Below the pieces are notes generated by a model, which had not been told where the DNA came from, ran no database searches, and worked only from the letters and a program-made list of their open reading frames with translations. Source: Cichorium intybus (Eukaryota > Streptophyta > Magnoliopsida > Asterales > Asteraceae). Taken from it: 64,000 nucleotides of DNA. This document shows positions 11,574 through 21,600 of this stretch, piece after piece. A program made the translations under genes and the position numbers. The first letter of the stretch is position 1; the number at the start of each line of letters is the position of its first letter. The DNA is taken from contig CM042011.1 in assembly GCA_023525715.1 (NCBI GenBank), forward strand, positions 63,083,354 through 63,147,353. Direction: 5' to 3'.

Positions 11574-14209
11574 TGTAACACCCGGCTTTTAAAACAAAAC
11601 ACCCCTGAAAAAATTTTCATTTAAAACCAAGGTTTTAATACATAAAACCATAACAAAGGGGTATATTTTAATAAAAACGGGTACAAGTGTATCAAGGAGA
11701 ATATATAATACCAATATCTCCTTTGAAGCCGGGCTGCTACAGACAGCATCTACAAGTCCACTTATTGAGTCACGGACTTTATCCTTACCCTTATCAGGAT
11801 CATGCTAACCTGCAGGGACATTAACAAACGGTATGAGCTACAAAGCTCAGTGAGTAATCAAATCTGCAAATAACATGTATCAAAATACAATCATATAACT
11901 GTCTGGATATCGAATCCAAACCCCTAGCCTTACTGGCTGACCATATATACTCTAGGATTTCACATCCTATTCTGTAGCCTTACAGGCTGAATCATAGTGA
12001 CCTGTAATTAACAAGCCACGTTAGTTATTTGCATCTATAATCATGTCTAACCATTTCTGTCCCATATTTCTTAGTCACAACGGACTGCATCATATATCAT
12101 GGCTAAATAAGCCGCACCCTGTGTCATAGCTATTTAAGCTGCACCAAAACATTATCAATATAAAATTCATAGCCCGCAGGCTGCACCAGCTGGGTTTAAT
12201 GACCCGATATCATAGCCAAAAGGCTGCACCATGTACCTGTATTAATATCATAGCCGTAAAGGCCGCACCAGTTGGATATAGTATCCAAAATCATAGCCCG
12301 AAGGCCGCACCAGTTGGATATAGCATCCAAAATCATAGCCACAAGTGGCCGCGCCATCTATTAACAGTTTCTTTCACGATCAATTTTGGCTCACGGGTTA
12401 GCCCGCTGTTGCCTAGACTCACGGCTCCGTTCTTGTCATCGCAATGACTCACGGCTTATCCGGTCTTGTCTATATAGGTTTGACTCACAGCTCCGTTCTT
12501 GTCTGTTATAGACTCACGGCTTATCTGGTATTGTCATATCATTGATATTGACTGACTCACAGCTCCGTTCTTGTCTATTATAGACTCACGGCTTATCTGG
12601 TATTGTCATGTCATTATTGTTGACTCACAGCTCCGTTCTTGTCTTTATCAGACTCACGGCTTATCTGGTATTGTCATATCATAGTGTATATATATATGTA
12701 TTGACTCACAGCTCCGTTCTTGTCATCGCAATGACTCACGGCTTATCTGGTCTTGTCTTTTACATATATTTTTACACTTGTCATTTTCGTCCCTCGAAGC
12801 CGTTTCAACCTGTAACAATTCAATCATCATATATCACATATGATATCAGTGAGATTACTCACCTGGATGCTAGCTGCATTTAATTCCCGGTTGTTTCTTG
12901 CCTTTGTGTACACCACAACCATTTTGTCCCATACCTATTTATCCATTTATATACCAAATGATAATAGGTTAATAATCATCTAAATTGACTCTAATACGTA
13001 AGAGTCCAATATTATATCATTATAAACAATGCCTAGATAATAAACTTTACATTTACTATCTTTATGTGAATTTTACTATTCACCGAGGCATTCGAATCGA
13101 TCTACAGTGCCCCCGAGGGGTCGAAAACTCAATATAAAAATTTTCCCAAACTTTTCAGACCATAACGAGCCTACGGTTCAAGTTTGAGCTAAATCGGACA
13201 AGCCAAACAAAAGTTAGCGTTTTTGATTCCCTGCCTGGCCCCTGCTCGGAGGCGCACTGCGCCTAGGCCAGGGCGCACTGCGCCTGGGCGCACTGCGCCT
13301 GGGCGCACCCCGCCTGGGGCTTGGGCGCACCGCGCCTGGCGCCTGCGCAGGTCTCCTGTCCAGCCGCGATTTGTGCACTGTAGCACGCAGTTTTTGCCCA
13401 TTAAGTCCTTAATCCAGTCCTTAATCGTTTGGGGTTTGTTTCTAGGCTAAAACCTTATACTTTAACAAGGTTTTCAACCATTCAAAACAACTAAATCAAT
13501 CAAAATGAAGAATTAGGGTTCTTAGTTCCAAAACCCCAAAGCTTCAAATTCATCATAAATAACAACCTACTTCCATTTTCTTGAATTAAGTCCTTATTAG
13601 CATGACTTAATGGAAGTAATAAACCATGTAAACCACATAATCATAACTGAAATTTACAAATTTCAGTTTCTATAAAACCAAATCAAGAACACTTCAAGAA
13701 CTTGGTTAAAATCAAGTTTACTAACCTTGATTAACAAAGGAATCACCAATTCCAAGCCATGATTCCAATTCCATGCTTCAATCCTTCAAGATTTCCAGGT
13801 TTTTTCTCTCAAAACCCATCCCCGTTGCTGCACAAATGGCCAGTCAAAGAGAGAGTCAACTCTCTCTTATTTATACCTCAAATTTTTACATTTTTAGTCC
13901 TAAAGTTCATTTTCTTGAACTTTGACCACAAAATCAAGTTTTATTACAATAAAACTTTCATTTCTTACATTTTTGCCACAACCAACAATATTTTTCATAT
14001 TTGGTCCTTCACATGGTCAAATGACCAAATTACCCTTTCGTGGTAAAATGACCAAATTTCAGTTTTTATAACATTTTAAGTCCAAAACTCAAAATATTAT
14101 TTCAAACTAAATTCTTTTCTGTCCAAAAGACCAATTTACCCTTCCAAGGTAAAATGACCATTTTACCCTTTTTATTATTATTACATAAAAAGAGTGTCTT
14201 GGCGTTACA
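11574..14209 (-). repeat. 5' LTR of the nested gypsy element, 2,636 bp
   Basis: It is nearly identical to 5211-7831. The 15-bp length difference is one extra GGGCGCACTGCGCCT unit near 13285-13315. The other differences I see are single bases, for example ACTAAAATT versus ACTGAAATT near 13650 and TTTTTGCTC versus TTTTTTCTC near 13801. Such similarity indicates a very recent insertion or recent LTR gene conversion. Confidence 0.93.
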
Positions 14210-14468
14210 ACACTACTGACTTCGGGATGACATTTTTGTAATTTCTTCGTTTGAGCTTCGTTTCTTCTAAAATTTCTTGTGTAGCCTCCCATTGTCATCC
14301 AATACAAGATTCATCCTTCAAAAGCACCTGAAAACAACCACAAAGTGTGAAAGTAGATTGCTATTCTTGAAATCCCAAAAAACATGAAAATATGCAATAA
14401 ATAGAATCAAATACAAGATGAAACAAGGATAAAAAGGTATGAAAACATGCCTAAAAATACACTTAACA
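14210..14468 (-). repeat. Athila 3' LTR, remaining part
   Basis: Sequence after the nested element resumes the Athila LTR exactly where it stopped, repeating ACACT, and ends ACACTTAACA at 14468. It matches 25412-25670 with a few substitutions. Confidence 0.93.
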
Positions 14469-14486
14469 AATATCCCCAAGCTTAGA
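14469..14486 (-). promoter_or_regulatory. Athila polypurine tract
   Basis: On the minus strand the bases just before the 3' LTR read TAAGCTTGGGGATATT. This purine-rich tract abuts the LTR, as expected for plus-strand priming. Confidence 0.75.
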
Positions 14487-16108
14487 CTTTTCTTGTCCTC
14501 AAGGAAAACAAGGATCTAAACAATGCGGATAACAAACTACAAAGTAGAAAAACAATAGACACCTTAGGTAGCAACCAAGACAACATCAATCATAACTAAA
14601 AATCATGTCAATTTGGACCCTATGCACATATAAGTTAGACCATCTATTCAAAACAAAAGACCATTAAAAGGAACAAATTTTTATCAATTACTTAGCATAC
14701 GCACGTTAGGCCAAAATATAAACTCACACATGAAACCTTCACTTATTATTCAAAGCGTCTCGCAAGCAAAGGACGTGCTCACAATTGTTCACTCCTCTCG
14801 TGTTTATTCACTCATGTCACAAGATGTGTGACCTTGCAAGCTCCATTTTCAATATTTGGCTATAAACACTCATTTTTATAGGAGGGGCGCTCGGATATCG
14901 AATCTAGGAAGCTTATACTAAGTTGACTTTCCTCAAGTCCTCCAACCGACCTCATTTGCATATTTATTTATTAAACACATGATTTTCCAAAACAGAGGGA
15001 CAAAAATTTACAACTCGATTCCTATTTACAAAGGATAGATACCTAGACGACCGAAACAACTAAATCTTTTAAACTTCAAATTGACCCAAGATGTATGAAG
15101 ATTTTTTTAAAACATGGTCAATGTATGAAGTTGTAACTAGATCAAAATTAGATTTAGTTGTTGAAAGCAAAAAGGATGAAATGAGGCTTTCAAAACAAGT
15201 AACCGCTTTATTGTATTTTTGTGGAAAATTTTCACTTTAAATGACTCGAGTGATCACTTGGTTCGGTCTTTTCTTTTCTTTTATTTTTTTTATTATTATT
15301 TTATTATTATTTATTATTATTATTATTATTTTTTAATTTGACCAATCTTTTAGAACCAAGTGAAACAATTTCTGGATTTTCACCATAAAAACAATTTCAC
15401 AAAATTTTGCTTAAAATGATTAGACAAAATAGTTTTATGATATTTTTATAAACATAAATGAAAAATTTAAACACACTAATGACCAAAATAATATAAACAA
15501 GGTCATATGACCTCTATTAACACCTAGTACCACACAAAACCAAAAAATGTAGAAAATAAGATTTTTGTCCATGACTTTGGAAAATCGCGATTTTGAGATA
15601 AACCTTATGTTAAATAGACAATATGCAAATGTATGGTCATGAGGGGGGACTAGTGCAACTTCCATAGTATTTCTCCTAGTCGATTACACACATTGATGAA
15701 CTCACGGTGAATAAAGCGTCCTTTGCTAGAATAGTTTTGATTCAATTTCATGTGTGTTTTATAATTCTCCCAATCGTATCTATGCTAGAAAATTAATAAA
15801 AAGAAGTTCCTAATGAAGATCTAAGGTTTCAAAAGATGGTGATGTTGCATGTAGATAGGGGACAAAAATACAAGAAGTTTAACTATGAGATGTATTATGG
15901 TTGCAATTTAAAGGCGTCACATAGGTGAGAAGCAAGAGATAACAAAAATGCATGCAAAAGTTTAAAAAATAATGCAAGAAATAAAATATTTTTGAATTTT
16001 TTTTGTTGTTTTAAATTTTTTTTTAATAAAAGGGATTTTATTCCCCCATCCCCAAGCTTAAAATAAAAGCAGTGTCCACAATGCATTAGGGAAGGAGATA
16101 GAAACAAC
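14487..16108 (-). other. Athila 3' untranslated region
   Basis: No coding sequence is visible between the ORF1-like stop codon and the polypurine tract. It holds a TTA-rich low-complexity run at about 15275-15335. A 76-codon frame at 15435-15665 shows no motif and is not called. Confidence 0.65.
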
Positions 16109-17608
16109 CTACTGAGGGTCGGGGAAGGGTCCCCGTGGCGGAAATGGAGGGTAAGGGTATGGTGGGTAATATGGGTAAGGTGGGAATTGAGGGGGTTGGA
16201 GTGGTTGTCTTCCAGGCTGCGGCTGCTGCTGCGATGGCTGCTGTGGGTGCTGCTGTTGCCATGGGTTAAAGGCAACGGATCTTTGTATGTCAGAGAGGAT
16301 AGACATAACATCTTGGTTATGTTTATACTGGTTCTCTCTAAACTGCTCAAAGTCTTGTCGCAGCTCCATTTGGTTTGTGTCAATTGCACCAAGATTATCA
16401 TAGATGTTTTGATAATCTAGGTGAAGATCCGCAAGCTGTGAGTTGATGCTAGAAAATTCCTCCATGTATAGATTGTGTTCGGGAGGAAATGAGCTAGCAG
16501 AACTTGAAGGACCGGGCTCTTGAGGTTGTCTCTGGGGCTGTCTCGGGGGTGGGTTGGGCTCTTGAGGGGGTAGGTTGGGAGGGGGTAGGGGTAGGCCCAT
16601 GTTGGAAGGAGGCTTCCAATTTGTGCTAGAGACAGGGTTGGCTAATCGAAGTATTCGGGCGTTTCGGTTGTTCACCCGCAGATAATCGCGTCCATCGGCT
16701 TGCCAAATTTCGTCGGATTCGGGACGTCGAAATAACCTCATACCCTCAAGAACATCAGAGGTGAGGTATCGCTCACCTCTGACTATCTCAAGGTTATCAG
16801 GAAATCTGATGCCCAGGGCTGGATGCTTGGCTATTAATGTGATAATGCCACCGCAATGGATCTGGCCAGATGAACTTCTACTTAATTTAAGTAGTTTGTA
16901 CATGATCCAGGATCCAAAATTTGGGGTTTTAGGCCCTGGATTGATCATGCAATAGAGAAGCTCAAGCTCATTTAGGCCGGCCTTGCTTATCTCTTCTTGT
17001 AGGAAGAAGATAGAAGCAATGATGCGGTGGGTGACTTTGAGGACGGGGTGGATGATGCTGGAGGCTTTGGCATTACTGGGACGGTAGAAGTTTTCTGTGG
17101 AAATCTTGGTCCAGAAAGTGCCAACTTCTCGGTGGAACAGTTTGTTCAGTTTGCCTCTTTGGTCATATGTGTTGGCGACCGGCGCGCCAATAAGCTCACA
17201 CAGTTGGGTTTGTGTGATTTGGTATGACCTGTTGCACATTCTAAAAGACAAAACTGCAGTATGAACGTTAAATTCCACAGACGACAAAAATTCAATAGTG
17301 GGGTTGGAATAGCTCTTTTCGCTTATATTCATCAACCCTTCCCAACCAACATTTGACAGGAGTTTGCGTACTCCTGCCTCTATATGTAAGTCTCGCAAAG
17401 TTGGGACGTCTACAAACTTTTGGGCTTGCCCAATTCGTTCCAAGAAGTTATAAAAACGGGCCTCTTGGGCATCAGTCATAAATGCGATACCCGCATCACC
17501 CATTTCATAATCCTGCTGTTCGGGCTCCTCATCGGAAGAGCCACTAGAGGCCGAGTACACAATTTGCCTTTTATTACCCTTAGAGTAAGTACGGGACGAT
17601 GATGCCAT
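16109..17608 (-). CDS. ATHILA ORF1-like protein of the retrotransposon
   Basis: This is the second gene of the Athila element, downstream of gag-pol. Starting at the Met of MASSSRTYSKGNKR (17606-17608) it encodes 499 residues; an in-frame Met 21 codons upstream (17671) is possible but less likely. The first 300 or so residues resemble the plant ATHILA ORF-1 / putative plant transposon protein family (for example LCELIGAPVANTYDQ and REVGTFWTKIS); the molecular role of that family is unknown to me. Then come a proline-rich linker, a heptad-like segment (IYDNLGAIDTNQMELRQDF) that could form a coiled coil, and a Gln/Pro/Tyr-rich tail. No signal peptide or membrane helix is evident, so the old label 'env-like' is not supported here. 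The frame is intact. Confidence 0.85.
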   Translation of the reverse strand: MASSSRTYSKGNKRQIVYSASSGSSDEEPEQQDYEMGDAGIAFMTDAQEARFYNFLERIGQAQKFVDVPTLRDLHIEAGVRKLLSNVGWEGLMNISEKSYSNPTIEFLSSVEFNVHTAVLSFRMCNRSYQITQTQLCELIGAPVANTYDQRGKLNKLFHREVGTFWTKISTENFYRPSNAKASSIIHPVLKVTHRIIASIFFLQEEISKAGLNELELLYCMINPGPKTPNFGSWIMYKLLKLSRSSSGQIHCGGIITLIAKHPALGIRFPDNLEIVRGERYLTSDVLEGMRLFRRPESDEIWQADGRDYLRVNNRNARILRLANPVSSTNWKPPSNMGLPLPPPNLPPQEPNPPPRQPQRQPQEPGPSSSASSFPPEHNLYMEEFSSINSQLADLHLDYQNIYDNLGAIDTNQMELRQDFEQFRENQYKHNQDVMSILSDIQRSVAFNPWQQQHPQQPSQQQPQPGRQPLQPPQFPPYPYYPPYPYPPFPPRGPFPDPQ

Positions 17609-18600
17609 ATTTTTTTTTTTAGTTTTTATCAAAGGAATTTGAACAAAAACAACACTCAAACAATAAAACACACAAATTTAATCACAAAGGCTTCCCAAAT
17701 CAAACAAACCCAAGAACCAATTATCAAACCAAAAATCAAAAATTATGAAAATTTTGAGTTTGGAAAGAGTATACCAAATTGAAGTTTGCACAATGGTGGT
17801 TTGGTCTTGATTTCTCCTATTCTTGCCTTCCCCAAGCTTGAACCTAAACAATTATAACAATTTAGCATCAAAAATCAAAACCCTCATTTTCTAGGGTTTC
17901 AAGAGATTTCGAATTTAACCATGGAAAATGTTGTTTCTTGTGCTCAATATGAAGAAAAAGATGAGAATTAATGGAACTAACCTTTGTAGTTTAACAAATC
18001 AACAAGGAATTGGAAGAGAAATTGAGAGAATGGAAATTTTTCTTGAAGTTTTCGGACTCGGCAAAGGGTTTTGGGAGCAAATCGCAGCTGTTAAGTGGAG
18101 AAAATGAGGTCCTTGGCTTTTATAGTGTGCGAAGAAGACGATTTTACCCTCGGCCTAAGTTACACGGCCGTGTAACTTAAGCTTCAAAAATTACACGGTC
18201 GTGTAATGTTGTGTTTTGACCGATTAACATTTTACCATTTCTCCAAGTTACACGGTCGTGTAATGTTATACACACATATTACACGGTCGTGTAATTTTAC
18301 GTTTTTACCGATATCAATTTTACCTTTTATAAGTTACACGGCCGTGTAACTTCTTGGTATAAAGTTACACGGTCGTGTACCCTACTGTTTCGTTTTTTTG
18401 TTTTTCGTATCTTGAGCCTCGGTAGTCCGTTTTCATTTCCGATCGTTTTCTCACGTAGGTAATTGAAAGTTATAAACAGAAAAATTATAAAAACAAAAAA
18501 AATCACACTTTTAAAAATTGACAAAAATACCCCCGGGTTGCCTCCCGGTTAGCGCACTTGTTTAACGTCGTTGGCTCGACGCATGGCTCCCAAAATTTGA
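17609..18600 (-). other. Spacer between Athila gag-pol and the ORF1-like gene
   Basis: About 1 kb without a gene. It may hold the leader of a separate transcript for the downstream gene, but I see no certain promoter. The part at 18156-18380 is an array of palindromes listed separately. A 65-codon frame at 18327-18524 is a by-product of that array. Confidence 0.6.
18156..18380. repeat. Cluster of six TTACACGG(C/T)CGTGTAA palindromes
   Basis: Copies lie at about 18156-18179 (perfect over 24 bp), 18191-18206, 18246-18263, 18279-18295, 18331-18352 (perfect over 22 bp) and 18362-18380. GGCC-centred and GGTC-centred versions alternate and spacing is 30-55 bp. The same motif occurs four times in each Athila LTR and was not noticed elsewhere in the window, so it is a property of this element. 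Possible roles are binding of a dimeric protein or RNA hairpins. Neither is shown. Confidence 0.85.
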
Positions 18601-21600
18601 CTATTGGGAGCGGGCCGGCTCGTCTAATTTTTCGTCTTCAACGTTTTGCTCGACGAAATTTTCGTAGAAAGGTTTTAGCCGGTGGCCATTTACTTTGAAA
18701 ATTTTTCCAGTCGTGTCGCTTCTTATTTCTACTACACCATAAGTAGAAATATTAGTTACAATGAATGGTCCCACCCATCGGGACTGAGGTTTTCCTGGAA
18801 AAAGTTTTTGACGGGATTGAAAAAGTAACACTTTTTGGCCAATCTCAAAGCTCTTTCGTGTATTGACTTTGTCATGGAAGGCTTTGGTCTTTTCTTTGTA
18901 TATTTTAGAATTTTCATAGGATTCGTTTCTTATTTCTTCCAATTCTTGGATTTGAAGTTTCCTATGAATTCCATTTTCTACAAAGTTTTGATTTAAGCGT
19001 TTGATGGCCCAATACGCTTTGTGTTCAATTTCTACCGGTAAATGGCATGCTTTTCCAAATACAAGACGGTAAGGAGACATACCTATTGGTGTTTTATATG
19101 CGGTGCGGTATGCCCAAAGAGCATCGTCTAAACGGATACTCCAATCCTTACGACTCGTACTTACCGTCTTTTCTAGAATGGACTTGATTTCTCGATTGGA
19201 GATCTCAGCTTGTCCATTTGTTTGCGGATGGTAAGCGGTGGAAACTCGATGTAGGACTCCGTATTTCTTGAAGAGCGCCTCTATCGTTCGGTTGCAGAAA
19301 TGTGATCCTCGATCACTTATAAAAGCCCTCGGCATTCCAAATCGACTGAAAATGTTAGCTTTTATAAAATCTGCAACTACTTTGGAATCGTTCGTCCGTG
19401 TGGCTTTTGCCTCTACCCATTTAGAGACATAATCCACTGCTAGAATTATGTACATATTTCCAAAGGATGACGGAAACGGGCCCATGAAATCTATACCCCA
19501 TACATCAAATATTTCGCAGAAGAGTATGGAGGTTAGTGGCATTTGGTCCTTTGGTCTAAGGTTTCCAACTTTTTGACATTGCTCGCAAGATTTGCAAAAC
19601 TTGTAAGCATCGGCAAAAATAGTGGGCCAATAAAATCCAGATTCAAGGACCTTATGGGCCGTTCTTTTAGGACCAAAATGCCCTCCACAGGCTTCAGCAT
19701 GACAGAAGTTTAAAATAGAGTGTACCTCACGGAGATCTACGCATCTCCTTATGATTTGGTCTGGACAAAATTTCCACAAGTAAGGCTCATCCCACACATA
19801 CTGTTTTGAATCTTTCTTTAGTTTGTCTTTTTGAGCTCGAGTGTAGTCTGATGGGAAATTTTTCGTAACCAAATAGTTTACCATGTCAGCATACCATGGT
19901 GTGATTGTCTGATTGGTAAGCAGCTGTTCGTCTGGGAATGAATCATTTAGCAGGGTTGGTTCTTCATTGTTGATGATCCTACTTAGATGGTCTGCAACTA
20001 AGTTTTGCTTTCCGCTTTTATCTCGGATCTCCAGATCAAACTCTTGAAGCAGTAGGACCCAACAAATAAGCCTAGGCTTCGCATCTTTCTTTGTCATCAA
20101 ATACTTTAACGCTGCATGGTCAGAAAAAACAATGACTTTAGTCCCCAACAAATATTGTCGGAATTTTTCCAAAGCAAATATGATGGCAAGAAGCTCCTTC
20201 TCTGTTGTTGAATAGTTGCTTTGGGCGGGGTCCAATGTTTTCGAAGCGTAGTATATGACGTGGGGAACTTTGTCCTTCTTTTGCCCCAACACCGCCCCTA
20301 CCGCGTGATTACTTGCATCGCACATAATCTCGAACGGTAGACTCCAATCTGGCGGTTGAATGATGGGTGTGCTTACCAACAGGTTCTTCAAAGTTTCAAA
20401 GGATTGTTTGCATGCGTCAGAAAATTCAAATTCTACGTCTTTTTGTAGAAGTTCGCACATCGGTCTTGAGATCTTTGAAAAATCTTTGATGAACCTCCTA
20501 TAAAAACCTGCATGACCAAGAAAAGAACGGACCTCTCGGACACATTTTGGGTAGGGTAGAGTTTTAATAACATCAATTTTTGCTTTGTCAACCTCTAAAC
20601 CCTTTGCTGAAACAACGTGTCCTAGTATGAGTCCTTGGTCAACCATAAAATGACATTTTTCGTAATTTAAAACCAAATTGGTTTCAATGCATCTTTTCAA
20701 AATTTTTTTCAAATTATTGAAGCACTCTTTAAACGAATTTCCATACACAGTAAAATCATCCATAAACACCTCTATAATTTCTTCAACGTACTCGGAGAAG
20801 ATACTCATCATGCACCTTTGGAATGTAGCGGGGGCATTGCAAAGCCCAAAAGGCATCCGCCGATACGCAAACGTGCCAAAGGGGCATGTGAACGTTGTTT
20901 TCTCTTGATCTTCCGGTGCAATGGGTATTTGGTGAAAACCTGAATATCCATCTAGACAACAATAATGAGTTTTTCCCGCTAACCTTTCCAACATTTGGTC
21001 GATAAAGGGTAGTGGGAAATGATCTTTACGAGTAGAGGAGTTTAACTTTCGGTAATCAATACAAACACGCCACCCGTTTTGCACACGGGTGGGTACCAAC
21101 TCACCTTGCTTGTTTTCCGTCACCGTGATTCCTGTTTTCTTTGGGACAACCAGGATTGGGCTGACCCATTTGCTGTCTGATATTGGGTAAATCATTCCTG
21201 CATCCAATAGCTTAAGAATCTCCTTTTTCACTACTTCCATCATGGGTGGATTGAGTCTTCTCTGGGCTTCTCTTGACGGTTTGTACTCATCTTCCATGAA
21301 AATCTTGTGCATGCACATCGATGGGCTAAGTCCTTTGATGTCGGCTATTGTCCAACCGAAGGCTTCTTTGTAGTTCTTTAGCAGACCCATCAATTTTTTT
21401 TCTTCTTCTTCAGACAGTTTGTTGGAAATGATGATTGGTAATGTATCCTTTTCTCCCAAGTACATGTATTTTAAATGGTTGGGGAGATCTTTTAATTCCA
21501 ACTTTGGTGCCTGTGAAATGGAAGGAAGAAGTTTTTCGTTAGAAATTTGCAATGGCACTTTTGGCAAATCATACCTTGCTTTCTTTTGGTGGTCTAGGTA

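Larger units (their letters stand above)
5211..14209 (-). mobile_element. tRNA-iMet-primed Ty3/gypsy element, coding-dead, nested in the Athila LTR
   Basis: This 8,999-bp element has two LTRs (5211-7831 and 11574-14209) with ends TGTAAC...GTTACA. The 5-bp target duplication ACACT sits at 5206-5210 and 14210-14214. The primer site next to the right LTR and the purine-rich tract next to the left LTR place it on the minus strand. The two LTRs differ by about four substitutions plus one 15-bp minisatellite unit. The 3.7-kb interior has no long open frame and only broken pol remnants. The dead copy therefore probably transposed recently using proteins supplied by another element. Confidence 0.93.

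Noticed and set aside
15895..16401. 168-codon minus frame overlapping the ORF1-like gene
   Set aside because: Shifted-frame shadow of the proline/glutamine-rich end of the ATHILA ORF1-like gene.
16109..17608. Envelope-like protein in the Athila element
   Set aside because: No signal peptide, membrane helix or cleavage motif is visible; the protein fits the ATHILA ORF-1 family better.
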